NCBI GenBank assembly: GCA_964473995.1
Contig: CAYYRB010000028.1
Span: forward strand, 1-27,737
Source: JAKRSD01 sp964473995
GTDB lineage: Bacteria > Bacteroidota > Bacteroidia > CAIKAF01
DNA: 27,737 bases
Reading direction: 5' to 3'
The translations under genes and the position numbers were made by a program. The notes beneath the pieces are model-generated. The model was not told where the DNA came from. It worked only from the letters and a program-made list of their open reading frames with translations, and did no database searches. Positions within the stretch are counted from its first letter, which is position 1. Every line of letters begins with the position of its first letter. Shown here in pieces: positions 7,922-14,819 of this stretch.

Positions 7922-9649
7922 GTGCGTTTACTGACTCTTTTCGCGTTTTCCCTTTTTGTATCCACTGTCGCCATGGCGCAGCCTGCGCTTATGAACAATA
8001 ACGCGGCATTGGTTTACACAGCTCCCAACAGCATCGTAAAGGTACGCGGCAGTTTTGATAACATGCAAAACGGGCTGTTTCAAAATTGGGGAACCACTAC
8101 CATCGATTCCAGTTTCATCAACAATGGAACTTCGGAAAAAAGCGGTGTTTACCGGGTTGGTTTGCACTGGATAAACAATAAAACATTCACCAGCGATTCT
8201 TCGCACGTTTTTCTTTTCGGTGATAACCAATTCATCACGGGAGATTCCGTTTCACGCTACTGGATTCTGGAACTGGAAGGGACGGGAATCAAGACGCAAC
8301 AGATAAATTCCTTCTGCAAGTTCGAACTCCGTCTGAACGACCGCGAGTTGGCCACGGATGTGTACAACATGCACCACCTGAATACGGATACGGGTTCCGT
8401 AACCCGCACCACGGGCTTTATCAGCAGTTTGGATAACGGAAAATTTTTACGCAACACCGATGTCGCCGAAGCCTATCTGTTTCCTACCGGATCTTCTTTA
8501 GGAACTACGAGGTATCGGCCGGTACGTATTCGCCCCAATACGGTTAATGCAAATACCTTCGGAGTGCGCATGGCCAATAATGATGCCACGGCAGACGGAT
8601 ATGACCGCACACGGGTAGATAGTTTTGTATGCCGCACCAATCCGTTTTTTTATCACTTGATTTCACGAAATCAAGGAACTTCAGAGGCCGATATCCGCAT
8701 TTTTTACGAGTTGATTGCAGACAGTCTTTGGGACGGAATGGCGCACTGGGAATTGCCCAATCCGCAGGGAGAATGGCATGATCTGAGCCCTACCATTTTT
8801 ACTCCCCTCAATCCGTTGAGTTCGGTGACCAAAACGGCCTGGCCGGAATACGATCCCCAACCTTTCATTCTTTCGCGAATCCGCCCGGGAGTTCCACAAA
8901 TAAACGGGCTGGATACCGTATGCGGAAACAAAACCCAACTCTATACCGGTCTTCCCGATAATGATACCTGGGTGTATAACTGGACCATAAACAACGGGAA
9001 TGTTACCTCAACTCCGGCTAATAATGAGGCCGAAGTTCTTTGGAACGGTGCGGGAGGCCCAGGATCCGTAACCCTTACGGTTACCGCACAAAACGGATGC
9101 GAATCCTTTCCCCAGGTGATGAACGTTTTGGTCAATCCGGAAGTGGTTGCCGACTTTAATTATTCACCCAATGGAGGTCTCGGATCTCAACCGGTTGTGT
9201 TTGCCGATCAAAGCCAAAATGCGGTGCAATGGGATTGGACATTCGGGGATAACAACACCTCGACCATGCAAAATCCTACGCATATCTACAACACGGCAGG
9301 ATCTTATGATATCGTATTGATCGCCACGTCTCCCGAAGGATGTAAAGATACCGCCAATGCCTCCGTATCCATCATAGAGGGAATCAACATTCCCAACATT
9401 TTCACGCCAAACGGTGACGGAGCGAATGATTTGTTTGAAATTACCCTGAGCGGTTATGAGAATTTCCGCTGTTCCATATTCAACCGTTGGGGCAATCTGA
9501 TGTTTGAAACCGATTTGCCGCAAATATCCTGGGATGGAACTACGGCGGCGGGTAAGCCCGTTCCCGACGGAACCTATTTTGTGGTGATTGAATTTATGAC
9601 ACCCGATGGCCTGTATACGCATAAAGGCACGGTGAATGTGCATCACTAA
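7922..9649 (+). CDS. PKD-domain protein with gliding-motility-associated (T9SS type B) C-terminal domain
   Basis: A 575-residue exported protein starting with GTG; the signal peptide (RLLTLFAFSLFVSTVAMAQ) begins at once, so no later start is tenable. Residues about 20-320 are an unassigned beta-rich region common in such surface proteins. Residues about 324-405 resemble a PKD/Ig-like module (VCGNKTQLYTGLP). Residues about 408-485 are a PKD domain with the WDWTFGDNNTSTMQNPTHIY core. Residues 488-575 are the CHU_C/type B sorting domain (IPNIFTPNGDGANDLFEI; IFNRWGNLMFET; WDGTTAAGKPVPDGTYFVVI). Type B domains send proteins through the T9SS and often keep them on the surface, sometimes with PorP/SprF partners; no such partner gene is adjacent. 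The function is probably adhesive or structural, which is inference. Confidence 0.88.
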   Translation: MRLLTLFAFSLFVSTVAMAQPALMNNNAALVYTAPNSIVKVRGSFDNMQNGLFQNWGTTTIDSSFINNGTSEKSGVYRVGLHWINNKTFTSDSSHVFLFGDNQFITGDSVSRYWILELEGTGIKTQQINSFCKFELRLNDRELATDVYNMHHLNTDTGSVTRTTGFISSLDNGKFLRNTDVAEAYLFPTGSSLGTTRYRPVRIRPNTVNANTFGVRMANNDATADGYDRTRVDSFVCRTNPFFYHLISRNQGTSEADIRIFYELIADSLWDGMAHWELPNPQGEWHDLSPTIFTPLNPLSSVTKTAWPEYDPQPFILSRIRPGVPQINGLDTVCGNKTQLYTGLPDNDTWVYNWTINNGNVTSTPANNEAEVLWNGAGGPGSVTLTVTAQNGCESFPQVMNVLVNPEVVADFNYSPNGGLGSQPVVFADQSQNAVQWDWTFGDNNTSTMQNPTHIYNTAGSYDIVLIATSPEGCKDTANASVSIIEGINIPNIFTPNGDGANDLFEITLSGYENFRCSIFNRWGNLMFETDLPQISWDGTTAAGKPVPDGTYFVVIEFMTPDGLYTHKGTVNVHH

Positions 9650-9743
9650 CAATTCTCCTTCTACTCATTCTGATTGGCCCAGCTAAAAAGGGCGAGACTC
9701 TGCGGTTATTATCCCAAACGTAAATATGACGTTGAATTAAAGT

Positions 9744-11201
9744 CTACCTGACTACTGCCATTTTCGCCATTAAATTTTCAATTTTCTTCACCAATTCAGC
9801 GTTGGAACAAGAGTAGTTCGTAAACGTCATGGAAAACAATACGGGCCTGCCGTCGCCCGACTTCACATATCCCGAATAGGCTTTCACGCGGTTCATGGTC
9901 CCACTTTTGGCCATTAAATTTCCCTCAGCTTCCGTTCCTTTGCACATGTTGCGCAACGTGCCCGATTTCCCTGCTACCGGAAGCGATTGTTTGAATACAT
10001 CGGCTGTTTTATCAGCGGAAATTACCTGCAGCATTCGCACCAGATTTTCCGCGCTCATGGCGTTGCTGCGTGAAAGTCCGCTGCCGTCGGTAATAAACAT
10101 CCCGTTGGGATCCAATCCCTTTTCTGCCCAAAACCGGTTGAGAATCCGGTTCGATTCCGAATTACTACCTTCCGCTCCCGCCTTGGCGGAAAGCCGCTTG
10201 TGAATATGCTCTGCATACAGGTTGTTGCTGGACTGATTAACCACTTCAATAATGGCCGAAAGAGGAGGAGACTCCACGAATCCCAGCTCAACCACATCAG
10301 CAGCCGAATAAACGGGCGTGTTTTTCATTTCGCGGTTCGTAATCACATCGCCGGAAATCGCAATGCCCCTTTCCTGCAATGCCTGTTTGATAAGCAATCC
10401 GGCAAAGAGAGGAGGATCGTGCATATTTCCACGCACACAAAATGAGTCGCTGTAGGCGGGAATCGTTCCGCGGATGTAACGCAATGCACCATATTCCGCC
10501 CCGAAAACATACGCATTGTCTCCCGAACCTCCGGCAGAAACAAGGTTTCGAAATTGCACGCTCTTCAACTCAGGAATGGTTCTGAATATTTGTGTGGGCT
10601 CTCCATGCCTACCCGATCGAAAACAATAAATAACCAAATTATCGCAGATGCTGAGCCCCGAAGGCCCTGCTCCGTAATAATTACCGATATCGCCCCAATT
10701 CCAACCCGGAGGTGCCATCAGCTCTTCAAAAACAGAGGCGTCGGCCAGGACATTTCCCTTTACGGATTTAATCCCTTTGGAAGAGAGAAAACGAACCACC
10801 GAAGCAAAGAGCGAATCCCTCGAGGTTTCTTTCCATTTATCCGAACCCAAAGTCGGATCTCCACCCCCACGTATAATCAAGTCTCCGTAGAGTTCCCCTT
10901 CGGGCGAAAGTTTTCCGTGCATATAAAAACGCGTGCGAAAACGAAAATCAGGACCCAGAATCTGCAAGGCGGCACCCGTGGTAACCAATTTCATGACTGA
11001 AGCCGGCGTAAGGGCCATTTGCTCATTATGCCGGGCAAGGGTATCCTTGGTATCCGCATATACGGCCAAAAACGACCAAGCGGCATGGATAAGGGCGGGA
11101 TCTTTTTTTAAGCGGGAAAGCTCAGTCGCAACCACGTTTTGCGAAAAAGAGGCAATGCCCGAGACAAAGAAAATTCCGAAAATAAACAGACGAATTATCA
11201 T
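9744..11201 (-). CDS. dacB: D-alanyl-D-alanine carboxypeptidase/endopeptidase, PBP4 (DacB) family
   Basis: A 485-residue periplasmic penicillin-binding protein of the S13 peptidase family, which trims or cleaves peptidoglycan stem peptides and cross-links. A signal peptide covers residues 1-20. The three active-site motifs are present: SxxK as S68-V-M-K71, SxN as S324-S-N326, and the KTG box as K432-S-G434 (AKSGTMNRVKAYSGYV). A second KSG at 412-414 lies just upstream. The large insertion typical of PBP4 (GGGDPTLGS about 112-120 through GTIPAYSDSF) lies between the first two motifs. Serine replacing threonine in the third box is common in the family. The gene is monocistronic and convergent with the T9SS type B gene. 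Confidence 0.93.
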   Translation of the reverse strand: MIIRLFIFGIFFVSGIASFSQNVVATELSRLKKDPALIHAAWSFLAVYADTKDTLARHNEQMALTPASVMKLVTTGAALQILGPDFRFRTRFYMHGKLSPEGELYGDLIIRGGGDPTLGSDKWKETSRDSLFASVVRFLSSKGIKSVKGNVLADASVFEELMAPPGWNWGDIGNYYGAGPSGLSICDNLVIYCFRSGRHGEPTQIFRTIPELKSVQFRNLVSAGGSGDNAYVFGAEYGALRYIRGTIPAYSDSFCVRGNMHDPPLFAGLLIKQALQERGIAISGDVITNREMKNTPVYSAADVVELGFVESPPLSAIIEVVNQSSNNLYAEHIHKRLSAKAGAEGSNSESNRILNRFWAEKGLDPNGMFITDGSGLSRSNAMSAENLVRMLQVISADKTADVFKQSLPVAGKSGTLRNMCKGTEAEGNLMAKSGTMNRVKAYSGYVKSGDGRPVLFSMTFTNYSCSNAELVKKIENLMAKMAVVR

Positions 11202-11322
11202 ACTTTAAAAAAACGCAAAAAGCACACCGGGTCGTATAAACTCATCATCAACTTATTCACGAGAGACTGTGAATGGGAAATCCATCCATCATCCTAAGAA
11301 ATCCACATTGGCCCGTTCCGGT

Positions 11323-11330
11323 TACCTTTG
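11323..11330 (+). promoter_or_regulatory. Possible -7 promoter box of the rlmD-like gene
   Basis: TACCTTTG fits TAnnTTTG and ends 4 bases before the preferred ATG at 11335, which would give a nearly leaderless mRNA. No TTTG at a proper -33 distance was found. Confidence 0.4.
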
Positions 11331-11334
11331 CCGT

Positions 11335-12555
11335 ATGCGTGCAAAAAAACTTCGGCTGCTTCCCCAAGTAGTCATCACCGATACGGGAACCGACGGACTA
11401 TCGGTTGGACGACATGAAGGCATGGCGGTATTCGTGAAAAATGCCGTTCCCGGGGACGTGGCCGACGTGCAAATCACCAAGAAAAAAAGAAACTACGCNN
11501 NNNNNNNNNNNNNNNNNNNNNNNNNNNNNNNNNNNNNNNNNNNNNNNNNNNNNNNNNNNNNNNNNNNNNNNNNNNNNNNNNNNNNNNNNNNNNNNNNNCA
11601 GGAGATTGCCGAGCGTCGGGCATTGGGATTTCACGTTCCCGGAATGTTTGATAAAATTTTTAACGTAGAAGAATGTCTTCTTCAGCCAGGCCCTTCCAAC
11701 GCCATACGGAACGGATTACGCAATTTCACGCTCAAGCTGAATCTTCCCTATTACCACATCCGGACACATGAAGGCTTCATGAGAAATCTGATCATACGGA
11801 CCAACCAAAAAGGGGAAGTCATGGTTATCGTGGCCTTTGCCTATGCCCATCCCGAGTGGCAAAAGGCGGTGACCGATTTCCTGACAAATACCTTCCCGGA
11901 AATTATTTCTCTTTATCAAGTGGTGAATACCAAATTCAATGATACCCTGTATGATCAAGAGCTCCAATTGATAAAGGGAAGTCCGTATTTGGAGGAAAGT
12001 ATGGGCAACCTGAAATTCCTGATCGGTCCGAAATCATTTTTCCAGACCAATACCCTACAAGCAAGCAGACTTTACGATATAACAAAAAAATTGGCCGAAC
12101 TCAAAGGCAACGAACTTGTTTACGATTTGTATACAGGAACGGGCACCATCGCGTGTTATATCGCCGGTAGCGCATCAAAAGTAGTGGGTGTGGAATATGT
12201 ACCCGAAGCTATTGACGATGCCGAAAAAAATGCCGCACTTAACGGAATTACAAATACCTCATTCTTTTCGGGTGATATAAAAAATGTGTTGAATGACTCT
12301 TTTATAACAGAACACGGAAAACCGGAGGTGATCATTACCGATCCGCCCCGCGCAGGTATGCATGAGGACGTAACCCGAAAAATACTGGAAATAGAACCGC
12401 AGCGAATTGTGTATGTCAGCTGCAACCCCGCGACCCAAGCCAGGGATTTGGCCATTTTATGCGAAAAATATGCTATCTCCACTGTGCAACCCGTAGACAT
12501 GTTCCCCCACACCTACCATGTAGAGAATGTGGTCAGGCTGGATTTGATAAAATAA
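11335..12555 (+). CDS. rlmD: 23S rRNA (uracil-1939-C5)-methyltransferase RlmD-like; interrupted by assembly gap
   Basis: A class I SAM-dependent RNA m5U methyltransferase of the RumA/TrmA family. The N-terminal TRAM RNA-binding domain (LPQVVITDTGTDGLSVGRHEG) precedes the gap. After the gap come the SAM loop (YDLYTGTGTIACYIAG), the DPPRAGMH motif and the catalytic-cysteine motif VSCNPATQARD, with a typical end (VDMFPHTYHVENVVRLDL). The open frame reaches back to 11269, but the ATG at 11335 matches the family start, and a TACCTTTG box at 11323-11330 lies within the longer version. Bacterial family members have about 100 residues between the TRAM domain and GFHVPGMFDK, including the iron-sulfur cysteines; here only 34 N-codons separate them, so the missing sequence is probably nearer 300 than 100 bases. 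The frame matching across the N block is therefore uninformative. The next gene starts 4 bases downstream. Confidence 0.88.
   Translation: MRAKKLRLLPQVVITDTGTDGLSVGRHEGMAVFVKNAVPGDVADVQITKKKRNYXXXXXXXXXXXXXXXXXXXXXXXXXXXXXXXXXXQEIAERRALGFHVPGMFDKIFNVEECLLQPGPSNAIRNGLRNFTLKLNLPYYHIRTHEGFMRNLIIRTNQKGEVMVIVAFAYAHPEWQKAVTDFLTNTFPEIISLYQVVNTKFNDTLYDQELQLIKGSPYLEESMGNLKFLIGPKSFFQTNTLQASRLYDITKKLAELKGNELVYDLYTGTGTIACYIAGSASKVVGVEYVPEAIDDAEKNAALNGITNTSFFSGDIKNVLNDSFITEHGKPEVIITDPPRAGMHEDVTRKILEIEPQRIVYVSCNPATQARDLAILCEKYAISTVQPVDMFPHTYHVENVVRLDLIK
11499..11598. other. Assembly gap (100 N) inside the rlmD-like gene
   Basis: Exactly 100 undetermined bases, the usual placeholder for a gap of unknown length. 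It removes the region of the methyltransferase that normally holds the Cys cluster. Confidence 0.97.
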
Positions 12556-12559
12556 ACAG

Positions 12560-13141
12560 ATGGAATTAAACCGCGAATATTGGACAGACCGCTACCTGAA
12601 AGGAGAAACCGGATGGGATATCGGATACGCCTCACCGGCGCTCATTGCTTACATGGAGGATAAATCACGCCATGCGTCGATACTGATTCCCGGCGCCGGA
12701 AATGCTTACGAAGCGGAGAAACTTTGGGAAATGGGATTTCATAACATCACCGTCGTAGACATTTCGGAAATCCCATTACGGAACCTAAAAAAACGCATTC
12801 CTGATTTCCCTGAAGAGCAACTGCTCCACGAGGATTTTTTCAAGCTTTCAGGCAAATACGATTTCATTCTGGAACAGACCTTTTTCTGCGCCCTGAAGCC
12901 GGATTTGCGCGAAGCATACGCAAAGAAAATGGCCGATCTGCTAAACCCGAAAGGAGAACTTGCCGGTTTGCTCTTCGACGCTCCCATGAACACGGATAAA
13001 CCTCCGTTCGGAGGAACTGCAAATGAATACAGACAAATTCTGGGAAAACACCTTCACCTACTCCACATGGAAAAGTGCGATCATTCCATTGCACCCCGCG
13101 CCGGAAAAGAAGTGTTCTTCAGAGCCACTTTACTGCTTTAG
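12560..13141 (+). CDS. TPMT-family class I SAM-dependent methyltransferase
   Basis: A 193-residue protein resembling thiopurine S-methyltransferase and halide/thiol methyltransferases. The family opening NREYWTDRYLKGETGWDIG is followed by the SAM-binding motif I (ILIPGAGNAYEAEKL, about 41-55), the acidic end of strand 2 (ITVVDIS) and FILEQTFFCALKPDLREAYA with GELAGLLFD further on. Such enzymes methylate thiols, halides or xenobiotic sulfur and selenium compounds; the natural substrate here is unknown. It starts 4 bases after the rlmD-like stop and is probably co-transcribed. Its last 12 bases overlap the end of the convergent DUF2892 gene. Confidence 0.88.
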   Translation: MELNREYWTDRYLKGETGWDIGYASPALIAYMEDKSRHASILIPGAGNAYEAEKLWEMGFHNITVVDISEIPLRNLKKRIPDFPEEQLLHEDFFKLSGKYDFILEQTFFCALKPDLREAYAKKMADLLNPKGELAGLLFDAPMNTDKPPFGGTANEYRQILGKHLHLLHMEKCDHSIAPRAGKEVFFRATLLL

Positions 13142-13354
13142 CGGCTTTGTCTCTTTCATCGGACAGGTATTCACGCCCAAAAAAGCATACAAACCGCAAA
13201 AACCTACGGCCGCAGTAACCAGCATGGCTCCGCCGAAAATAAGTAACACGATACCCCACGCACCTTTCACCACACCGGTAAAATAAAGTACGGCGCACAC
13301 CACGGCGAGTACTACACGGACAATCCTGTCCCACTTTCCTACGTTGATTTTCAT
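13130..13354 (-). CDS. Small DUF2892 (YgaP-type transmembrane) protein
   Basis: A 74-residue inner-membrane protein starting MKINVGKWDRIVRVVLA. Two hydrophobic helices (about 11-27 and 33-60) separated by TGVVKGAWG are characteristic of DUF2892, a family whose function is unknown. C53 and C64 are typical late cysteines (GFCGLYAFLGVNTCP). The open frame runs back much further, through the assembly gap to 13663, but the upstream part reads repeat sequence and N, so the ATG at 13354 is chosen; a TAACTTTG box just upstream supports this. Its 3' end overlaps the convergent methyltransferase gene by 12 bases. Confidence 0.85.
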   Translation of the reverse strand: MKINVGKWDRIVRVVLAVVCAVLYFTGVVKGAWGIVLLIFGGAMLVTAAVGFCGLYAFLGVNTCPMKETKPLKQ

Positions 13355-13375
13355 ATTTTTAATTTTTAGATAGGC

Positions 13376-13383
13376 CAAAGTTA
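13376..13383 (-). promoter_or_regulatory. -7 promoter box of the DUF2892 gene
   Basis: On the minus strand this reads TAACTTTG (TAnnTTTG), 21 bases upstream of the ATG. No clear -33 element is visible. Confidence 0.5.
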
Positions 13384-13460
13384 CCCTTTTCATTCGGAGT
13401 AAGGAATGATAAAAATCAGCTAAAAAATACCAAATCAAAAAAACGTTTTGCTGTTCTTTT

Positions 13461-13718
13461 AAACGCTCAAGCGGNNNNNNNNNNNNNNNNNNNNNNNNNN
13501 NNNNNNNNNNNNNNNNNNNNNNNNNNNNNNNNNNNNNNNNNNNNNNNNNNNNNNNNNNNNNNNNNNNNNNNNNNTGCTGCGCAAGGCGTCTTTTTTGCAT
13601 ACAGAAACGCTCAAGCGGGCGGATTAGCTCCGCTGATCCATAAGGGGGGATAGACCCAACCAAAGCCTGACTTGCTGCGCAAGGCGTCTTTTTTGCATAC
13701 AGAAACGCTCAAGCGGGC
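13461..13718. repeat. Tandem repeat, 98-bp period, partly hidden by the gap
   Basis: A 46-base block at 13575-13620 recurs without a mismatch at 13673-13718, giving a period of 98 bases; a 14-base piece of it (AAACGCTCAAGCGG) also stands at 13461-13474 on the left side of the gap. Each unit is made of small inverted repeats: CTTGC/GCAAG around 13671-13683, CGCT/AGCG within CGCTCAAGCG, and an 8-bp hairpin with one G-T pair at 13622-13640. The period is not a multiple of three and no coding frame is supported. This array, the gap, the long hairpin at 13689-13741 and the tRNA terminator account for the whole gene-free stretch 13384-13771. Copy number cannot be judged. Confidence 0.8.
13475..13574. 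other. Assembly gap (100 N) inside a tandem repeat
   Basis: Exactly 100 undetermined bases. The 14 bases before it (13461-13474) equal part of the repeat unit that follows it, so the assembler probably broke on the array and the true length is unknown. Confidence 0.95.
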
Positions 13719-13741
13719 TTGGCGTTTCTGTATGCAAAAAA
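13689..13741. repeat. Long inverted repeat at the edge of the tandem array
   Basis: A perfect 20-bp inverted repeat (13689-13708 with 13722-13741) extends inward by four more pairs (13710-13713 with 13718-13721), skipping one bulged T at 13709, and leaves a 4-base loop CGGG. The left arm is the second copy of the tandem unit; the right arm is an inverted fragment of the same unit, so the array ends in a head-to-head palindrome. Confidence 0.85.
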
Positions 13742-13763
13742 GCCTACCTCTTTCGAGGTAGGC
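13736..13763 (-). terminator. Intrinsic terminator of tRNA-Gln
   Basis: On the minus strand a 9-bp GC-rich stem (13763-13755 with 13750-13742) with a GAAA tetraloop is followed by six T (13741-13736), immediately downstream of the tRNA. The plus strand also shows TTTT after the stem, so it could work both ways. Its T run is shared with the long inverted repeat. Confidence 0.85.
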
Positions 13764-13771
13764 TTTTGTTG

Positions 13772-13842
13772 TTGCCCGAGCTGGATTCGAACCAACACAA
13801 ACTGAACCAAAATCAGTTGTCCTGCCATTAGACGATCGGGCA
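13772..13842 (-). tRNA. tRNA-Gln (anticodon TTG)
   Basis: A 71-base cloverleaf on the minus strand. The acceptor stem pairs TGCCCGA (13842-13836) with TCGGGCA (13779-13773), the anticodon stem is ACTGA/TCAGT around the loop TTTTGGT (anticodon TTG, reading CAA), and the T arm contains GGTTCGAATCC. A is the discriminator base; CCA is not encoded. A TATTTTTG box (13859-13852) 10 bases upstream is its likely -7 element, placed between the tRNA and the end of atpG. Confidence 0.93.
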
Positions 13843-13851
13843 ATGCGGGGG

Positions 13852-13859
13852 CAAAAATA
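13852..13859 (-). promoter_or_regulatory. -7 promoter box of tRNA-Gln
   Basis: The minus strand reads TATTTTTG, matching TAnnTTTG, with 9 bases to the tRNA 5' end. This distance suits initiation just before the mature end. Confidence 0.5.
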
Positions 13860-13889
13860 GAAAATTCCCCCGGACCGAAAAAATATTCC

Positions 13890-14762
13890 TTAATTCAATG
13901 CCTCTGCACCGGCTACAATTTCCAATATTTCATTGGTAATGGCTGCCTGACGCGCTTTATTGTAACTCAATTTTAATTCTTTAAGCAACTCGCCCGCATT
14001 GTCGGTTGCTTTGTGCATGGCCGTCATTCTGGCGCCATGTTCCGCAGCCTGTGAATCTAAAATCACTTTAAAGAAACGGGTTTTAAGCGAAGCCGGAATA
14101 AGGTTAAAAATAATCTCCTGCTTGTTAGGTTGGTAGATATAGTCCTTATTGGCGGCTTTTGAATCGGTAACTTCGGGAGGTGTAATCGGTAAAAATTGCT
14201 CAACGGTTACCTGCTGCGAAGCCGCACTTTTAAATTCATTGTACACGATATCCACACGGTCAAACTCCCCGGCGACAAACCTTTGCATGATATCCTCCGC
14301 GAGCTCGTTGGCATGGGCAAACGTAGGCTTATCTACCACCGTTTCGGAAACAGGCAAAATGGTATTGTTTCTCTTGGAAAGCGGACCGAAAGCCTTGCGC
14401 CCCACACAGAGCACCGAAATGCTATCAGCTGGCAAATGAGCATAGGTATTAATCTGCTGTACCGTTTTCTTAATCACATTGGCATTAAACGCTCCGCACA
14501 AACCCTTGTTGGACGAAACTGCCACCACCAATACCCGCTGAACCTCGCGCTTTTCCGCGTATGGACTTTCGGCCATACTTTCTGCGGAACTTCCCAAATT
14601 CTCCAAAATTTCTTTCAGCTTGTGGGCATAAGGACGCATCTTGGTGATGTTGTCCTGCGCCCGTTTCAACTTAGAGGCCGACACCAATTTCATGGCACTG
14701 GTAATCTGCCTGGTTGAGGTAACCGACGCGATTCTGTTTCTTACTTCCTTAAGATTTGGCAT
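13890..14762 (-). CDS. atpG: ATP synthase F1 gamma subunit
   Basis: A 290-residue central-stalk subunit that turns inside the alpha/beta hexamer and couples proton flow to ATP synthesis. The N-terminal helix (MPNLKEVRNRIASVTSTRQI, then TSAMKLVSASKLKRAQ) and the C-terminal helix (SYNKARQAAITNEILEIVAGAEAL) are the two conserved coiled-coil halves; the central Rossmann-like part includes SSNKGLCGAFNANV. It is the last atp gene in the run; atpD and atpC do not follow. A terminator-like hairpin lies between atpA and this gene, so its mRNA level may differ from that of the genes before it. Confidence 0.97.
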   Translation of the reverse strand: MPNLKEVRNRIASVTSTRQITSAMKLVSASKLKRAQDNITKMRPYAHKLKEILENLGSSAESMAESPYAEKREVQRVLVVAVSSNKGLCGAFNANVIKKTVQQINTYAHLPADSISVLCVGRKAFGPLSKRNNTILPVSETVVDKPTFAHANELAEDIMQRFVAGEFDRVDIVYNEFKSAASQQVTVEQFLPITPPEVTDSKAANKDYIYQPNKQEIIFNLIPASLKTRFFKVILDSQAAEHGARMTAMHKATDNAGELLKELKLSYNKARQAAITNEILEIVAGAEALN

Positions 14763-14783
14763 AGCAAACGATATCCGATGATT

Positions 14784-14811
14784 AAAAAGCCTCCCCCTTG
14801 AAGGGAAGGCT
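14784..14811 (-). terminator. Intrinsic terminator between atpA and atpG
   Basis: On the minus strand a 9-bp stem with one G-T pair (14811-14803 with 14796-14788) and a 6-base loop is followed by five T. It lies entirely in the 57-base spacer between the atpA stop and the atpG start, so it would reduce read-through into atpG. Confidence 0.7.
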
Positions 14812-14819
14812 CATTTCAA

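Noticed and set aside
13355..13663. N-terminal extension of the DUF2892 frame through the assembly gap
   Set aside because: It consists of repeat sequence and undetermined bases; the family starts at 13354 and a promoter box lies within the extension.
13461..13718. Possible CRISPR array
   Set aside because: The 98-base period is a uniform tandem repeat with no variable spacers, only two near-complete units are visible, and no cas genes are present.
13844..13878. GGGGG/CCCCC inverted repeat after atpG as its terminator
   Set aside because: Short stem with a 15-base loop and no T run after it on the minus strand; the loop contains the tRNA -7 box instead.
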